The translations under genes and the position numbers were made by a program. Of a DNA stretch of 64,000 nucleotides, positions 32,775-46,485 are shown piece by piece. The stretch spans positions 186,001 through 250,000 of the forward strand of contig NZ_MZXV01000027.1 of assembly GCF_003253745.1 (NCBI RefSeq), written 5' to 3'. The notes beneath the pieces were generated by a model. It did not search any database. It was given only the letters and a program-made list of their open reading frames with translations, and was not told where the DNA came from. The DNA comes from Mesorhizobium kowhaii (GTDB lineage: Bacteria > Pseudomonadota > Alphaproteobacteria > Rhizobiales > Rhizobiaceae). How positions within the stretch are numbered: position 1 is the first letter of the stretch; every line of letters starts with the position of its first letter.

Positions 32775-33482
32775 TCATGCCGCTGGCGCGGACATTGCCG
32801 TCTCGTCCTGCTTCGGACGATTGGCGGGCAGCTGCGTGCCGGTCAAAACATAATACGCATTTTCAGCGATGTTGGTGACGTGATCGCCGATGCGCTCGAG
32901 GTTCTTGGCGCAGAACAAAAGATGCGTGCAAGCGGTGATGTTGCGCGGGTCTTCCATCATGTAGGTAAGGAGTTCGCGGAACACGGAGGTGTATTTCACG
33001 TCGATGCGCTCATCGTCGGCGCGCAGTTTCGCCAGGGCCTCGGCGTCGCGCGCCGCATATTCCTCGATGACGCCCTGCACCTGGATCAGCACCAGCTGCG
33101 CCATTGCGTCGATGGAGTGCGACAGGTCGCGCGGCGTGACGCTGAGGCCGAGGGTGCCGACGCGCTTGGCGATGTTCTTGGCAAGATCACCGATGCGTTC
33201 GAGATCACCGGCCATGCGGATCGAACCGACGACGGCGCGCAGGTCGTTGGCCATCGGCTGGCGCTTGGCGATCAGCGTGATGGCGCGGTCGTCCAGCTCG
33301 CGCTGACGCGCATCCATGATGGCGTCGTCGGAAACGACGCGCTGCGCCAGCGCGTTGTCGGAATTGAGCAAGGCGCGCGTCGAGCCGCTGACCATCGAGC
33401 GGGCCAGATCGCCCATGTCGCGGATCAGCTGGCTGATCTGCTCCAGATCCTCATCGAAAGATGCGACGGTATGTTCACCCAT
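32775..33482 (-). CDS. phoU: Phosphate signalling protein PhoU
   Basis: A 235-residue all-helical protein with two PhoU domains (about 15-105 and 120-210), each with a metal-binding E/D-rich helix (DLERIGDLAKNIAKR and NLERIGDHVTNIAENA). It couples the Pst transporter to the phosphate kinase and limits Pho activation when phosphate is ample. It sits between pstB and phoB, as in other rhizobia. Confidence 0.95.
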   Translation of the reverse strand: MGEHTVASFDEDLEQISQLIRDMGDLARSMVSGSTRALLNSDNALAQRVVSDDAIMDARQRELDDRAITLIAKRQPMANDLRAVVGSIRMAGDLERIGDLAKNIAKRVGTLGLSVTPRDLSHSIDAMAQLVLIQVQGVIEEYAARDAEALAKLRADDERIDVKYTSVFRELLTYMMEDPRNITACTHLLFCAKNLERIGDHVTNIAENAYYVLTGTQLPANRPKQDETAMSAPAA

Positions 33483-33521
33483 GATCCAGTCCTCGTGCCT
33501 GAAAATTCAACGCCGGACCAC

Positions 33522-34346
33522 TCAGCCGAACCGGCCGGTGATATAGTCTTGAGTGCGCTTGTCGTCGGGGTTGGTGAACATCTTGTCGGTGGCGCCCTCC
33601 TCGACCAGATAGCCGAGATGGAACATCGCCGTGCGCTGCGACACGCGCGCCGCTTGCTGCATCGAATGGGTGACGATGACAATCGTGTAGTTCTGGCGCA
33701 GCTCGTCGATCAGTTCCTCGACGCGCGCGGTGGCGATCGGATCGAGCGCCGAGCAGGGCTCGTCCATAAGGATCACCTCTGGCGATACGGCGATGGCGCG
33801 CGCGATGCATAGACGTTGCTGCTGGCCGCCGGAGAGGCCGGTGCCGGGTTCCTGCAGGCGATCCTTGACCTCGTTCCAGATCGCCGCCTTCTTCAGGCTC
33901 TGTTCGACGATCTGATCCATGTCAGCCTTTCGCTTGGCCAGCCCGTGGATACGTGGGCCATAGGCAACGTTCTCATAGATCGACTTCGGGAACGGATTGG
34001 GCTTCTGGAACACCATGCCGACGCGCGCCCTGAGTTCGACGACGTCAATGTTCTTGTCGTAGATATCCTCTTCGTCCAGCGTGATCTTGCCGGTCACCCG
34101 TGCCGAGTCGATGGTGTCGTTCATACGGTTGAGGCAGCGCAGGAAGGTGGACTTCCCGCAGCCCGAAGGGCCGATCAGCGCTGTCACCTGATTGAGGCGA
34201 ACGTCGAGATTGACGTCGAACAGCGCCTGCTTGTCGCCGTAGAACACGCCGACTTTGTCGCCGCGCATCTTGATCACTTCGTTCGACTTGGCGTTCATTT
34301 TGTCGCCCACTGCGTTTTCAAGAGACTGCTCGGTCATGATGTTCAT
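33522..34346 (-). CDS. pstB: Phosphate ABC transporter ATP-binding protein PstB
   Basis: A 274-residue ATPase: Walker [18 protein letters not shown]-loop [16 protein letters not shown], signature [14 protein letters not shown], Walker [14 protein letters not shown], and [12 protein letters not shown] with the switch His. The frame is open to 34493, but homologs begin near MNIMTEQ, so I start at 34346; ATG 34337 is an alternative. It powers the PstCA channel in the inner membrane. Confidence 0.95.
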   Translation of the reverse strand: MNIMTEQSLENAVGDKMNAKSNEVIKMRGDKVGVFYGDKQALFDVNLDVRLNQVTALIGPSGCGKSTFLRCLNRMNDTIDSARVTGKITLDEEDIYDKNIDVVELRARVGMVFQKPNPFPKSIYENVAYGPRIHGLAKRKADMDQIVEQSLKKAAIWNEVKDRLQEPGTGLSGGQQQRLCIARAIAVSPEVILMDEPCSALDPIATARVEELIDELRQNYTIVIVTHSMQQAARVSQRTAMFHLGYLVEEGATDKMFTNPDDKRTQDYITGRFG

Positions 34347-34363
34347 ACCAGATGCCTTTTTTT

Positions 34364-35680
34364 CTACCAGCGACGCTCGAACCGACGCCGAAGCACGATC
34401 GCTGTGATGTTCATGGCCATGAGGAAGACCAGCAGGATGATGATGGCGCCCGACATGCGCTCGACGAAGGCACGTTCGGCCTCGTTGGCCCACATGTAGA
34501 TCTGCACCGGCAGCGCGGTCGCCGGGTCGAAGGGCGTCTTTGGATAGTCGGCAACGAAGGCGACCATGCCGATGAGCAGCAGCGGCGCGGTTTCGCCCAG
34601 CGCACGCGCCAGGCCGATGATGGTGCCGGTGAGAATGCCGGGGGCGGCTAGCGGCAGGATATGCTGGAACACCATCTGCATCTTGGACGCGCCGAGGCCG
34701 AGCGCTGCGGCGCGGATCGACGGCGGCACCGCGGCAAGCGCGGCGCGTGTCGCGATGATGATCGTCGGCAGCGTCATCAGCGTCAGCACCAGGCCGCCGA
34801 CGAACGCAGCAGAGCGCGGCATGCCGAGGAAATTGATGAACACGGCGAGGCCGAGCAGGCCGAAGACGATCGACGGCACCGCCGCCAGATTGTTGATGTT
34901 GACCTCGATCAGGTCGGTGAAGCGGTTCTTCTTGGCGAATTCCTCCAGATAGATGGAGGCGGCGACACCGATCGGCAGCGCCAGCAGCAGAACGATCACC
35001 ATCATGTAGAACGAGCCGATGATCGCCACGCCCATGCCCGAGGTTTCCGGACGGCTTGAAGCGCCGTAGGAGAACAGCCCGGTGTTGAAATGCTCGGCCA
35101 TCGCACCGTCCGCCCTGAGCTTGTTCATCCAGGCGATCTGCTGGTCGGAGACCTTGCGGCGCGCTTCCTCGACGCCAAGGTCGATCTGGCCCTTGAAGGC
35201 GGAGTCGAGATTGGCGGCGGCAAGGATGTTGACGTCGCGCGTCGTGCCGATGACCGACGGATCGGCGGCGACGATGTTGCGCAGCTGGACGCGGGCACCT
35301 TCGGACAGGAAGCCCTTGAGCTTCAGGATCGACGGCTTGTCGTCGGGATTGATGCCGAGCTTGGCGATCAGCGCCTTTTCGGCGAGCTTTGGATAGTTTG
35401 CCTTGATCAGCACGGTCGGATCGGTGGCGCGCTTGTTGGACGGATCGATCACCTTCTCGTCAAAGCTGATCGGCAGCGACACCGTCGTCTGCCAGAAGGC
35501 CGTGTAACCCTTCGTGACGATGGTGATGAGCATGATGGCCAGGAACGCAAGGCCGACGGAAATCGCCAGCATGCCGTAGATGCGGAAGCGGCGTTCGGCG
35601 GCATAGCGGGCCTTCAGGCCGATGTCGCGGCGCGGATGAGCGGCGACCCGGACCATCGTATTCATGGGGATGTCGGTCAT
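34364..35680 (-). CDS. pstA: Phosphate ABC transporter permease PstA (long form)
   Basis: A 438-residue permease. The N-terminal third is the DUF3333-type extension of alphaproteobacterial PstA (first membrane helix about 35-55, then a periplasmic stretch). The C-terminal part is the usual five- to six-helix permease with the EAA-type loop [28 protein letters not shown]. coli PstA is 296 residues, so the extension is notable but normal for this group. It overlaps the end of pstC by 4 bp (ATGA). Confidence 0.94.
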   Translation of the reverse strand: MTDIPMNTMVRVAAHPRRDIGLKARYAAERRFRIYGMLAISVGLAFLAIMLITIVTKGYTAFWQTTVSLPISFDEKVIDPSNKRATDPTVLIKANYPKLAEKALIAKLGINPDDKPSILKLKGFLSEGARVQLRNIVAADPSVIGTTRDVNILAAANLDSAFKGQIDLGVEEARRKVSDQQIAWMNKLRADGAMAEHFNTGLFSYGASSRPETSGMGVAIIGSFYMMVIVLLLALPIGVAASIYLEEFAKKNRFTDLIEVNINNLAAVPSIVFGLLGLAVFINFLGMPRSAAFVGGLVLTLMTLPTIIIATRAALAAVPPSIRAAALGLGASKMQMVFQHILPLAAPGILTGTIIGLARALGETAPLLLIGMVAFVADYPKTPFDPATALPVQIYMWANEAERAFVERMSGAIIILLVFLMAMNITAIVLRRRFERRW

Positions 35681-37143
35681 TCGTACTGCTCCCGGTACTT
35701 GCGCACGATGTAGAGCGCGACGATGTTCATCACCAGCGTCAGGGCGAACAGCGTGAGGCCGAGCGCGAAGGCGACCAGGGTTTGCGGCGAATTGAACTCG
35801 AGATCGCCGGTGAGCTGGTTGACGATCTTGACGGTGATGGTCGTCATCGCCTCAAACGGATTGATGGTGAGATTGGCGGCGACACCGGCGGCCAGCACGA
35901 CGATCATCGTTTCGCCGATGGCGCGCGAGGCGGTCAGCAGGATGGCGCCGACGATGCCCGGGAGCGCCGCCGGTAGGATCACCCGCTTGATCGTCTCCGA
36001 ACGCGTCGCGCCAAGGCCGAGCGAGCCGTCGCGCATAGCGCGCGGCACCGCGGTGATGATGTCGTCGGACAGCGAGGACACGACCGGGATCAGCATGACG
36101 CCCATGACCAGGCCGGCGGTGAAGATGCTCTGGCCCTGGATGAACGGCGAGCCGCCGGTGAGCGCGGCGGAGAGGTCGCGCAGGAACGGCCCCAGCGTGA
36201 CGACGGCGAAGATGCCGTAGACGATGGTCGGTATGCCGGCCAGCAGTTCAAGCGCCGGCTTGACCACCGATCTCACCCTGGGCGATGCATATTCGGCCAT
36301 GTAGACCGCCGACATCAGGCCGACCGGCACCGCGACCAGCAATGCAATCAGGGCGATGTAGAGGGTACCGGCGAGAAGCGGGATCAGGCCGAACTGGCCC
36401 TGGCTGCCGCCCGAGCCGGCGGCGGCGAAGCGCGGATCCCAGACCGTGCCAAAGAAGAAGCTCATCGGCGAGACGCTCTCGAAGAACTGGATCGTCTGGA
36501 ACAGCATCGAAAGCACGATACCAACCGTGGTCAGGATGGCGATGGTCGACGCAGCGAGCAGCCCCCACAGCATCAGCCTCTCGACATTGTTGCGCGCCCT
36601 TGCACGCGGTGCGATTTGCCTGAGCGCATAAAAAGCGCCGGCGATCGACAGGGCGAATGCAAGGACAGCGCCGATCATGCCAAGCCGGCTCTGCACGGCG
36701 TTCGCTTCGACGGCGATCGGGATCATGTAGTCTTGCGTATCCGTTGCCAGCGCCACGCCCTTGGCTGCGAGCAGCGGCTGCAGCTCGGCGAAGGTCGCGG
36801 GCAGCGCCGCCAGCGTGTTCGCATCGAGCTGATGCAGGCCTTTGGCGAGGCTCTTTACCAGGCTGACGTCCAGCGCTTCGCTGGCAACCTTGCTGTCGGC
36901 GGTGCGCTCAGGCAAGGCAGCGTGAATGTGCCGGTCGAGATAGAAGGACGAGCCGATGGTCCAGACGGCAAGCAGCAAAAGGGCAGGCAGGACGGCGAGC
37001 AGGAAGGCCCACCAGCCGTGATAGTGGGCGCGCGAATGCGGCTTCACCGTGCCGTTGTCCTGCGCTGCGGCACGCTGCCGACCTATCAGGAATGCAACCA
37101 GGCCGATGGCGACGACAATGGCCAGTACGAGCATGGACGACAT
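35677..37143 (-). CDS. pstC: Phosphate ABC transporter permease PstC (long form)
   Basis: A 488-residue permease with about eight membrane segments. The first helix (2-20) and a periplasmic domain of about 110 residues precede the core permease domain, which carries the cytoplasmic loop DGSLGLGATRSETIKRVILPAALPGIV. E. coli PstC is 319 residues; the long form matches PstA. Together PstC and PstA form the phosphate channel. The gap to pstS contains a strong hairpin. Confidence 0.94.
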   Translation of the reverse strand: MSSMLVLAIVVAIGLVAFLIGRQRAAAQDNGTVKPHSRAHYHGWWAFLLAVLPALLLLAVWTIGSSFYLDRHIHAALPERTADSKVASEALDVSLVKSLAKGLHQLDANTLAALPATFAELQPLLAAKGVALATDTQDYMIPIAVEANAVQSRLGMIGAVLAFALSIAGAFYALRQIAPRARARNNVERLMLWGLLAASTIAILTTVGIVLSMLFQTIQFFESVSPMSFFFGTVWDPRFAAAGSGGSQGQFGLIPLLAGTLYIALIALLVAVPVGLMSAVYMAEYASPRVRSVVKPALELLAGIPTIVYGIFAVVTLGPFLRDLSAALTGGSPFIQGQSIFTAGLVMGVMLIPVVSSLSDDIITAVPRAMRDGSLGLGATRSETIKRVILPAALPGIVGAILLTASRAIGETMIVVLAAGVAANLTINPFEAMTTITVKIVNQLTGDLEFNSPQTLVAFALGLTLFALTLVMNIVALYIVRKYREQYE

Positions 37144-37210
37144 GGACCCACCCCAGGGGAAACTCTAGAGCAAAGGATGCTCAAATCGCCACCCGCCAGC
37201 GGCAGGCGGC

Positions 37211-37248
37211 AAAACCAGGGCGCCGGCTTCGGCCGGCGCCCTGGTTTT
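37211..37248 (-). terminator. Strong hairpin between pstS and pstC
   Basis: A perfect 17-bp stem (AAAACCAGGGCGCCGGC at 37211-37227 with its complement at 37232-37248) has a 4-nt loop (TTCG on the plus strand, CGAA on the minus). On the minus strand it ends in TTTT. It lies 9 bp after the pstS stop and would attenuate readthrough into pstC, consistent with a need for excess PstS. Confidence 0.85.
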
Positions 37249-37257
37249 GTAGATTGG

Positions 37258-38286
37258 TTACATCGACTTTCCGGCGGCGAAAGCGTCGCGCTGGGCCTGA
37301 CGTTCGGCGTCCGGGGCCGCGACGAGGCCGTATTCGGCGAGCGGGCTTTCCGGGCCTACCATCTGGTCGTCAAGGAAAAACTCGACATATTCCTTGAGAC
37401 CGGGGACGACGCCGAGATGCGCCTTCTTCACATAGAAGAACAGCGGGCGCGACACGGGATACTTGCCGCTGGCGATCGTCTCGGTCGAAGGCGTGATGCC
37501 TTCCACGGTAGCGACCTTCAGCTTGTCGGCATTGTTCTCGTAGAAGGCGAGGCCGAACACGCCGACGCCGGTCTTGTTCGAGTCGATGCGGGCGAGCGTC
37601 TCGGTGTAGTCGCCGTCGATGTCGATGGCCTTGCCGTCCTTGCGGATCGCAATGCAGGTCTTGCCGACTTCCTTGTCGTCGGCGACGCCGGTGGCCTTGA
37701 TGGCAGCCTTGTCGCAGCCGGCGTCGAGAAGCTTGGTCTCGAACACTTCGCGCGTGCCATGCTTTTCGCCGGGAATGTAGGCAGCGATATCCCAGTCGGG
37801 CAGCTTCGGATTGACCTGGTTCCACTTGGTGTTCGGATTGTCGACGAGCTTGCCGTCGACGACGAGCTTGGCGGCGAGCGCCTTGTAGATGTCGGCGGGA
37901 ACCAGCGCCCAGTCCGGACCCTTGATGTCGGTGGCGAAGACGATGCCGTCATAGCCAATGCGAACTTCCTGGATTTCCTTGACGCCAGCGTCGGCGCAGG
38001 ACTTGATTTCGTCCTTTTTGATCGGGCGCGAGGAGTTGGCGATATCGATCGTGTCTTCGCCGACGCCCTTGCAGAATTCCTTGATGCCGGCGCCGCTGCC
38101 GCCGGACTCGACCACCGGGGTCTTGAAGTTGGTGAAGGCTTCGCCGAACTGCTCCGCGACGATCTTGGCATAGGGTAGCACGGTCGACGACCCGGCGACC
38201 TGGATCTGGTCGCGCGCGGCGGCGAAGCCGGACGACGCGGCGAGCGCAAGCGCCGCAGCCGACGCCGTAAGGAGGAATTTCTTCAT
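37258..38286 (-). CDS. pstS: Phosphate-binding periplasmic protein PstS
   Basis: A 342-residue binding protein with a signal peptide (MKKFLLTASAAALALAASSGFAAA). The phosphate-site motif is QVAGSSTVLPYAK near the N-terminus, and FKTPVVESGGSGAGIKEFCKG supplies further ligands. The frame is open to 38391; the signal peptide fixes the start at 38286. It is the first gene of pstSCAB-phoU-phoB, and a Pho box lies about 75 bp upstream. Confidence 0.95.
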   Translation of the reverse strand: MKKFLLTASAAALALAASSGFAAARDQIQVAGSSTVLPYAKIVAEQFGEAFTNFKTPVVESGGSGAGIKEFCKGVGEDTIDIANSSRPIKKDEIKSCADAGVKEIQEVRIGYDGIVFATDIKGPDWALVPADIYKALAAKLVVDGKLVDNPNTKWNQVNPKLPDWDIAAYIPGEKHGTREVFETKLLDAGCDKAAIKATGVADDKEVGKTCIAIRKDGKAIDIDGDYTETLARIDSNKTGVGVFGLAFYENNADKLKVATVEGITPSTETIASGKYPVSRPLFFYVKKAHLGVVPGLKEYVEFFLDDQMVGPESPLAEYGLVAAPDAERQAQRDAFAAGKSM

Positions 38287-38362
38287 GTGGCCTGCTCCTG
38301 TTCGGAAGATGGTCTCTCGGCGCCGTTCCTTCAGCGCCCGCTGAGGCCAATAGCCCTCGATT

Positions 38363-38380
38363 ATTACAGTCGCATGACAG
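38363..38380 (-). promoter_or_regulatory. Pho box upstream of pstS
   Basis: On the minus strand: CTGTCAT-GCGA-CTGTAAT, two 7-mers with the standard 4-nt spacer and one mismatch to CTGTCAT-N4-CTGTCAT. It lies 77 bp before the pstS start. PhoB binding is the established role of this motif. Confidence 0.88.
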
Positions 38381-38397
38381 TTTGATGTCACCCCGGT

Positions 38398-38797
38398 AAC
38401 GCGTCATCGGGGTGGGGAAAATGCCGGCCGGCCGGCGCTTGCGGCGGAGCCTGTCTTTGTGCCCGGAATCAGGCACTTGCGCCGTTTCAGACCGAGAGCG
38501 ACCCGTGGTTTCGCAATCGATGCCTCGGCAAAGAAAATCCGGACGGGAGTGCGTTGCTCTCGGCCAGATGTCGTGGCCGGGCCATCGCCGAAAACAGGTC
38601 CGTTGGGGTAGGTTGACGCTGTCTCATGCCGGCGGTCGCTGCTCCCGCCCGTAACTGGAGGAGCGGAATTCGAATGTGGCCATTGTCTCGGCTGGGCGCC
38701 GCCTTGGATATGGTGCGATCGCGCCATAGTCTTGCCTCAGCGGGGATCGCGAATCGCCGCCGAGTTCCCTTGGGCAAGCCGGATGCTACGCCGGCCT
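38398..38797. other. 400-bp gap between pstS promoter and the hybrid kinase
   Basis: Beyond the Pho box I see no supported gene. The open frames here lack ribosome sites and have untypical composition (Arg/Pro/Ser-rich). Upstream pst promoter elements and the 3' end of the kinase transcript must lie here. Confidence 0.6.
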
Positions 38798-43344
<4,547 letters not shown>

Positions 43345-43531
43345 GCCGTCCCCACCCGAAAACCAAGGCCGAACCCTCCTCCGCGGTTCGTCGCCGGAAT
43401 GTGCCCGACAAGCATTAACGATCCGCTAACCTTAACGGGCGGTTAGATATATCCGCCGACACGGCCTGCGGTGTTGCGCCGGGTTGTCGGCAGGATCGAA
43501 GCCGCTATATAGGTCCCAAGGGATATTGCGG

Positions 43532-43879
43532 ATGGTTGGACGGATCTTGCCTTTCGTCATGGGGCTGACGCTGCTGTTCGGCAGCGGCTGCACGCGCACC
43601 TATGACGGCACCGTGGTGATCCCGAGGCCGCTCGATGTCCGGCGTTTCTGGGATCGGCCGCCACCGCATGTCGAATACGGGCAGATCGAAGACGGCGCCT
43701 TTCCGGTGGCGCCGCAGCCGCCGCAGCGATTTTCCGAGCGCAGGGTGATGACGCATGCTGCGCCAAGAAGGCACCGGACGAGGGTCTCGACACCGCCTTC
43801 CCTGTCTGAACCAACGAAGCCGCTGACCTGCAGAAACGTCAGCGAGCCCGGCAAGAGAGCTCGCATGGTCTGCGAATAG
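43532..43879 (+). CDS. Small lipoprotein, hypothetical
   Basis: A 115-residue protein with a lipoprotein signal peptide (MVGRILPFVMGLTLLFGSGC; Cys at residue 20). The mature part is Pro/Arg-rich (RPPPHVEYGQ, PVAPQPPQRFSERR). Two C-terminal cysteines (TCRNV, MVCE) may form a disulfide. The frame is open to a TTG at 43484, but AAGGGA 8 nt before 43532 decides the start. I do not recognise the family. Confidence 0.75.
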   Translation: MVGRILPFVMGLTLLFGSGCTRTYDGTVVIPRPLDVRRFWDRPPPHVEYGQIEDGAFPVAPQPPQRFSERRVMTHAAPRRHRTRVSTPPSLSEPTKPLTCRNVSEPGKRARMVCE

Positions 43880-43915
43880 CGATCGATCGGCAAATGCCTT
43901 TCAGTGAGCTTGCCT

Positions 43916-44152
43916 TCAGAGCGAGGCGGCGCCCTTTTTGGGTTCTTTGGCACCGAGCTTGTCGAGTGCAAGGCGCACCTGACGCAAATCGTCCTGCCAG
44001 CCGTCATCGTCGCCCATCGGGCTCTCCGACGCAGCCCGCTGCAGCCCACGTGCCTCGGATTCGATCCCGCGCAGCTCAGCGATTTTCTGTTCGGTGGTCA
44101 GGGAGCCGTCTTCGACGATCTCCAGCACCCTCATTTCCCTGAACGTGGCCAT
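43916..44152 (-). CDS. 78-aa hypothetical protein, stress-regulated
   Basis: A soluble, charged, mostly helical protein (MATFREMRVLEIVEDGSLTT at the start). It has no cysteines, no signal and no membrane segment. AGGAG lies 7 nt before the ATG, and an exact EcfG promoter ends 29 nt upstream. It is the only predicted EcfG target in the window outside the stress island. I do not recognise the family. Confidence 0.82.
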   Translation of the reverse strand: MATFREMRVLEIVEDGSLTTEQKIAELRGIESEARGLQRAASESPMGDDDGWQDDLRQVRLALDKLGAKEPKKGAASL

Positions 44153-44180
44153 GGCGTTTCTCCTGGCTGATGTCGATCAC

Positions 44181-44205
44181 AACGCCATGAGCGCCACTCT
44201 GTTCC
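44181..44205 (-). promoter_or_regulatory. EcfG-type promoter for the 78-aa gene
   Basis: On the minus strand: GGAAC (44205-44201), 16 nt, CGTT (44184-44181), 29 nt before the start at 44152. Confidence 0.86.
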
Positions 44206-44283
44206 AGGCAGATCCTGTGTTCCGGCCGGATCGCAACAGGCCCGCTGCAACCGGTCATCCGCCGAAATCGGAAAGGCCGGTCG

Positions 44284-45192
44284 TCAGTCGGCCGGGAAGA
44301 AGGCAGGGCCGACCACGCGCACCGGCCGTTTGCTGGCCTCGATCGACTGGTGCTGGGCGGTGCCCAGGGCATCGGGCGCGGGAACGGCGGCAACGATGCC
44401 GAGATCCGGCTTTACCGTCGGCAGCGGAATGATGGCGTTGCTCATGTCGGCGGGCGTCACCGTCCTGGCTCGCAATTCGGCGACCCGCTGGTAATAGCGC
44501 TTGACGTCGCATGCCTTGAAATTCGCGTCATCGCGATATCTGAAGGCCGCCGGCAGCTCGGAGTAGGGCTTGCGCGTATCGAGCGCGACCATGTTGTCGG
44601 TTTCAAGGCTGGCGTCGCTCAGCGTGTAAAGGTCGACGCCGGGATCGTCGCAGATGTAACGGCACTGATCGGCCGTCTCCTTCAGATCGCCGCTTCCGGC
44701 GAATTGCGACTTTGGCGCCGGGAAGAAGTAGCCGTCCGACAGGCGCACGCAAAACAGCATCGCATTGCCGCCGAGCGATGCACCCGCCGATTGAGTCCCT
44801 GGTGTGGGCGGGCGCCGCTGCTGCTTGGCCGAAGGCGCGCAGCCAAGCGCGACGAACCGCGCCTGCAGGCCCGATGTATCCCCGCCCGAATTCGCCGCGG
44901 CAGCGATCCGGCGCTGCACGTCCGTGCGGCTCCTGGCAAGGTCGGCGCAAGCGTTGAAGAGGCCACCCTGGGAGCTTTTCGCGGTGCACTGGCGCTGTCT
45001 CTCGATATTCTGGATCGCGGCAAGTTGCCGTCGCAACGAGGCAAGCTCCGGACTTGCCCCGCCACCGCGGCCGGCCGAAAGCAGCTGGGCCCTGATTGCG
45101 CCGCAGCTATCCGCATAGGAAGGGGGTGTACCCAGCAAGATCGCCGCCACCGATATCAGCGCGATCATAATGAGAGGCCAGAAACGGGTCAT
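44284..45192 (-). CDS. DUF2865-family exported protein
   Basis: A 302-residue protein with an N-terminal signal peptide (about 1-27, ending SYADS). The mature part has a helical region with SLRRQLAAIQNIERQRQC and then the Cys-containing core MLFCVRLSDGYFFPAP...CRYICDDPGVDLYTL...TRKPYSELPAAFRY that marks DUF2865. The C-terminal 70 residues look unstructured. Rhizobiales carry several such proteins, which are periplasmic and of unknown role. The 5' side is an A/T-rich gap. Confidence 0.85.
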   Translation of the reverse strand: MTRFWPLIMIALISVAAILLGTPPSYADSCGAIRAQLLSAGRGGGASPELASLRRQLAAIQNIERQRQCTAKSSQGGLFNACADLARSRTDVQRRIAAAANSGGDTSGLQARFVALGCAPSAKQQRRPPTPGTQSAGASLGGNAMLFCVRLSDGYFFPAPKSQFAGSGDLKETADQCRYICDDPGVDLYTLSDASLETDNMVALDTRKPYSELPAAFRYRDDANFKACDVKRYYQRVAELRARTVTPADMSNAIIPLPTVKPDLGIVAAVPAPDALGTAQHQSIEASKRPVRVVGPAFFPAD

Positions 45193-45527
45193 CTTGACGA
45201 CTTGGTCCCTGTCGCTGAGAACCTGGAATTACAATGTTTTACTTCGGTAAGCTTCAGCTAAATGAGTAAATCCTAATTCTTTCAAGCTTTTCAACCTGGA
45301 TGGACTCTTCCTTTGTGTATTATGTCGCGCTCTGTAAATTCGATATTACATTTTTATTTCAAGATTGAGACGAACTCCAAAACAATCCGGCAAGGCCGAC
45401 AGACCGGCAAGGTCAACGATCGCCGAGGGGCCGCAGCGCAGCGGACCCAAATCAATCCGCCGTTACCGCCATGCGCTTTGAAACTTTTGCCTGGCCTTCG
45501 GCGTTGAATGGCTAAAGGAGAACGCAG
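45193..45527. other. A/T-rich intergenic region
   Basis: About 335 bp, noticeably lower in GC than its surroundings, especially 45225-45370. It holds the promoters of the DUF2865 gene (minus) and the 71-aa gene (plus). A 64-codon open frame at 45313-45507 lacks a ribosome site and I do not accept it. GAAAC-N17-CGTT at 45480-45505 is a poor EcfG match. Confidence 0.6.
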
Positions 45528-45743
45528 ATGTCGATCCACTTCACGGTCTCGGACCTGACAAGGAACCTGTTTCACTCGCTTGGGCTGGACCACGAGCGCG
45601 CGCCAAGGCCCCTCAACGCCGAGCAAAGCCTGTTGCTGGAATGCTATCTGGCCGGCCAGATCCCGGAATCGGCCTGGAACGACTACGTCTTCGAGACGCC
45701 TGACCTTGCCCGGCATGCCGAGGCAAGGCGCAGCCACCACTGA
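45528..45743 (+). CDS. 71-aa hypothetical protein
   Basis: A small soluble protein (MSIHFTVSDLTRNLFHSLGL at the start) with a leucine-rich middle (LNAEQSLLLECYLAGQIPESAW) and a His/Arg-rich tail. AAAGGAG lies 8 nt before the ATG, which makes it a credible gene. I do not recognise the family. No membrane segment is visible. Confidence 0.72.
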   Translation: MSIHFTVSDLTRNLFHSLGLDHERAPRPLNAEQSLLLECYLAGQIPESAWNDYVFETPDLARHAEARRSHH

Positions 45744-45822
45744 GCCAGCACCCGCAGGGCCGCGCAAACCGCCGTGATACGGCGGTTTTGGCTGGCTTGT
45801 CGGTTTGCTCTCGCTTGTCGGT

Positions 45823-46191
45823 TTATTTGGGAGAGGTGAATTGCAACGTGAACACGTTGCCGGCGACCCCTTGCGCCAGCTTCGGCGAGAAGGTCAGGGG
45901 CAGGCAGTTCTGCAAGGCCGTTGTCGCGGCGTCGACAAATGATTTTTTCGCCGTGGCGTCGCCGTTCACCTTGATGGCTGTCGGCCTCGGGGGGCCGATC
46001 AGCGTGCCGTCCCGCTTGAAGCTGAAGCTCAAAGTAACGCTGGCGGTTCCGGCGTCCGCCGGCGGCGTCCAGCATGCCTGGATCGCGGCCCCGACATCGC
46101 TCATTGTGTTGAGTTCAGCGGCATTTGAAGGATGACCAGCGCCCGCCAGCATCATGCCCGCAATCGCAACCTGCCTCGCAACGCTTTTCAT
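45823..46191 (-). CDS. Exported TonB/TolA C-terminal-like domain protein
   Basis: A 122-residue protein with a signal peptide (about 1-24, ending SNAA). The mature part matches the small alpha/beta fold found at the C-terminus of TonB and TolA: an AIQACWTPP motif, then VTLSFSFKRDGTLIGPPRPTA and a final strand NVFTLQFTSPK. Two cysteines (QACW, QNCLPL) sit where TolA-type domains form a disulfide. There is no membrane anchor of the TonB type, so it is probably a free periplasmic protein. Confidence 0.72.
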   Translation of the reverse strand: MKSVARQVAIAGMMLAGAGHPSNAAELNTMSDVGAAIQACWTPPADAGTASVTLSFSFKRDGTLIGPPRPTAIKVNGDATAKKSFVDAATTALQNCLPLTFSPKLAQGVAGNVFTLQFTSPK

Positions 46192-46373
46192 CGCCAGCCC
46201 TCATCTCGCTCCTGACCGGCAATCCATGCCGGACTGCCGAAATGGATGGTAGGGCCAGCGCCGGCAATGACAATATCTCTCGGCAAAAAGTTGACGCCCA
46301 AAAAGCGACACCAGATGATACCTGCGTGGCCCTGATCGCTGCTCGATCACGTCCCGCCGACAGCGTGCGAAAG

Positions 46374-46402
46374 CAAAAAGGCCGGCATTGCGCCGACCTT
46401 TC
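46374..46402 (-). terminator. Probable terminator after the GST gene
   Basis: On the minus strand, AAAGGTCGGC and GCCGGCCTTT pair (one mismatch) across a 5-nt loop and are followed by TTGC. It lies 84 bp after the stop at 46486. Confidence 0.65.
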
Positions 46403-46485
46403 CTTCCACCTCGGCGCCAGTACATCCGTGGTCGCGGGGTGAATTATCGGCAGTAGACAGGGCTTTGGTTAACGAATCCTTAACC

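Noticed and set aside
45480..45505. EcfG-like promoter before the 71-aa gene (GAAAC-N17-CGTT)
   Set aside because: The -35 has a mismatch and the spacer differs from the exact 16 nt of all other sites in this window.
45313..45507. 64-codon open frame in the A/T-rich gap
   Set aside because: No ribosome site, odd composition, and it overlaps the likely promoter of the next gene.
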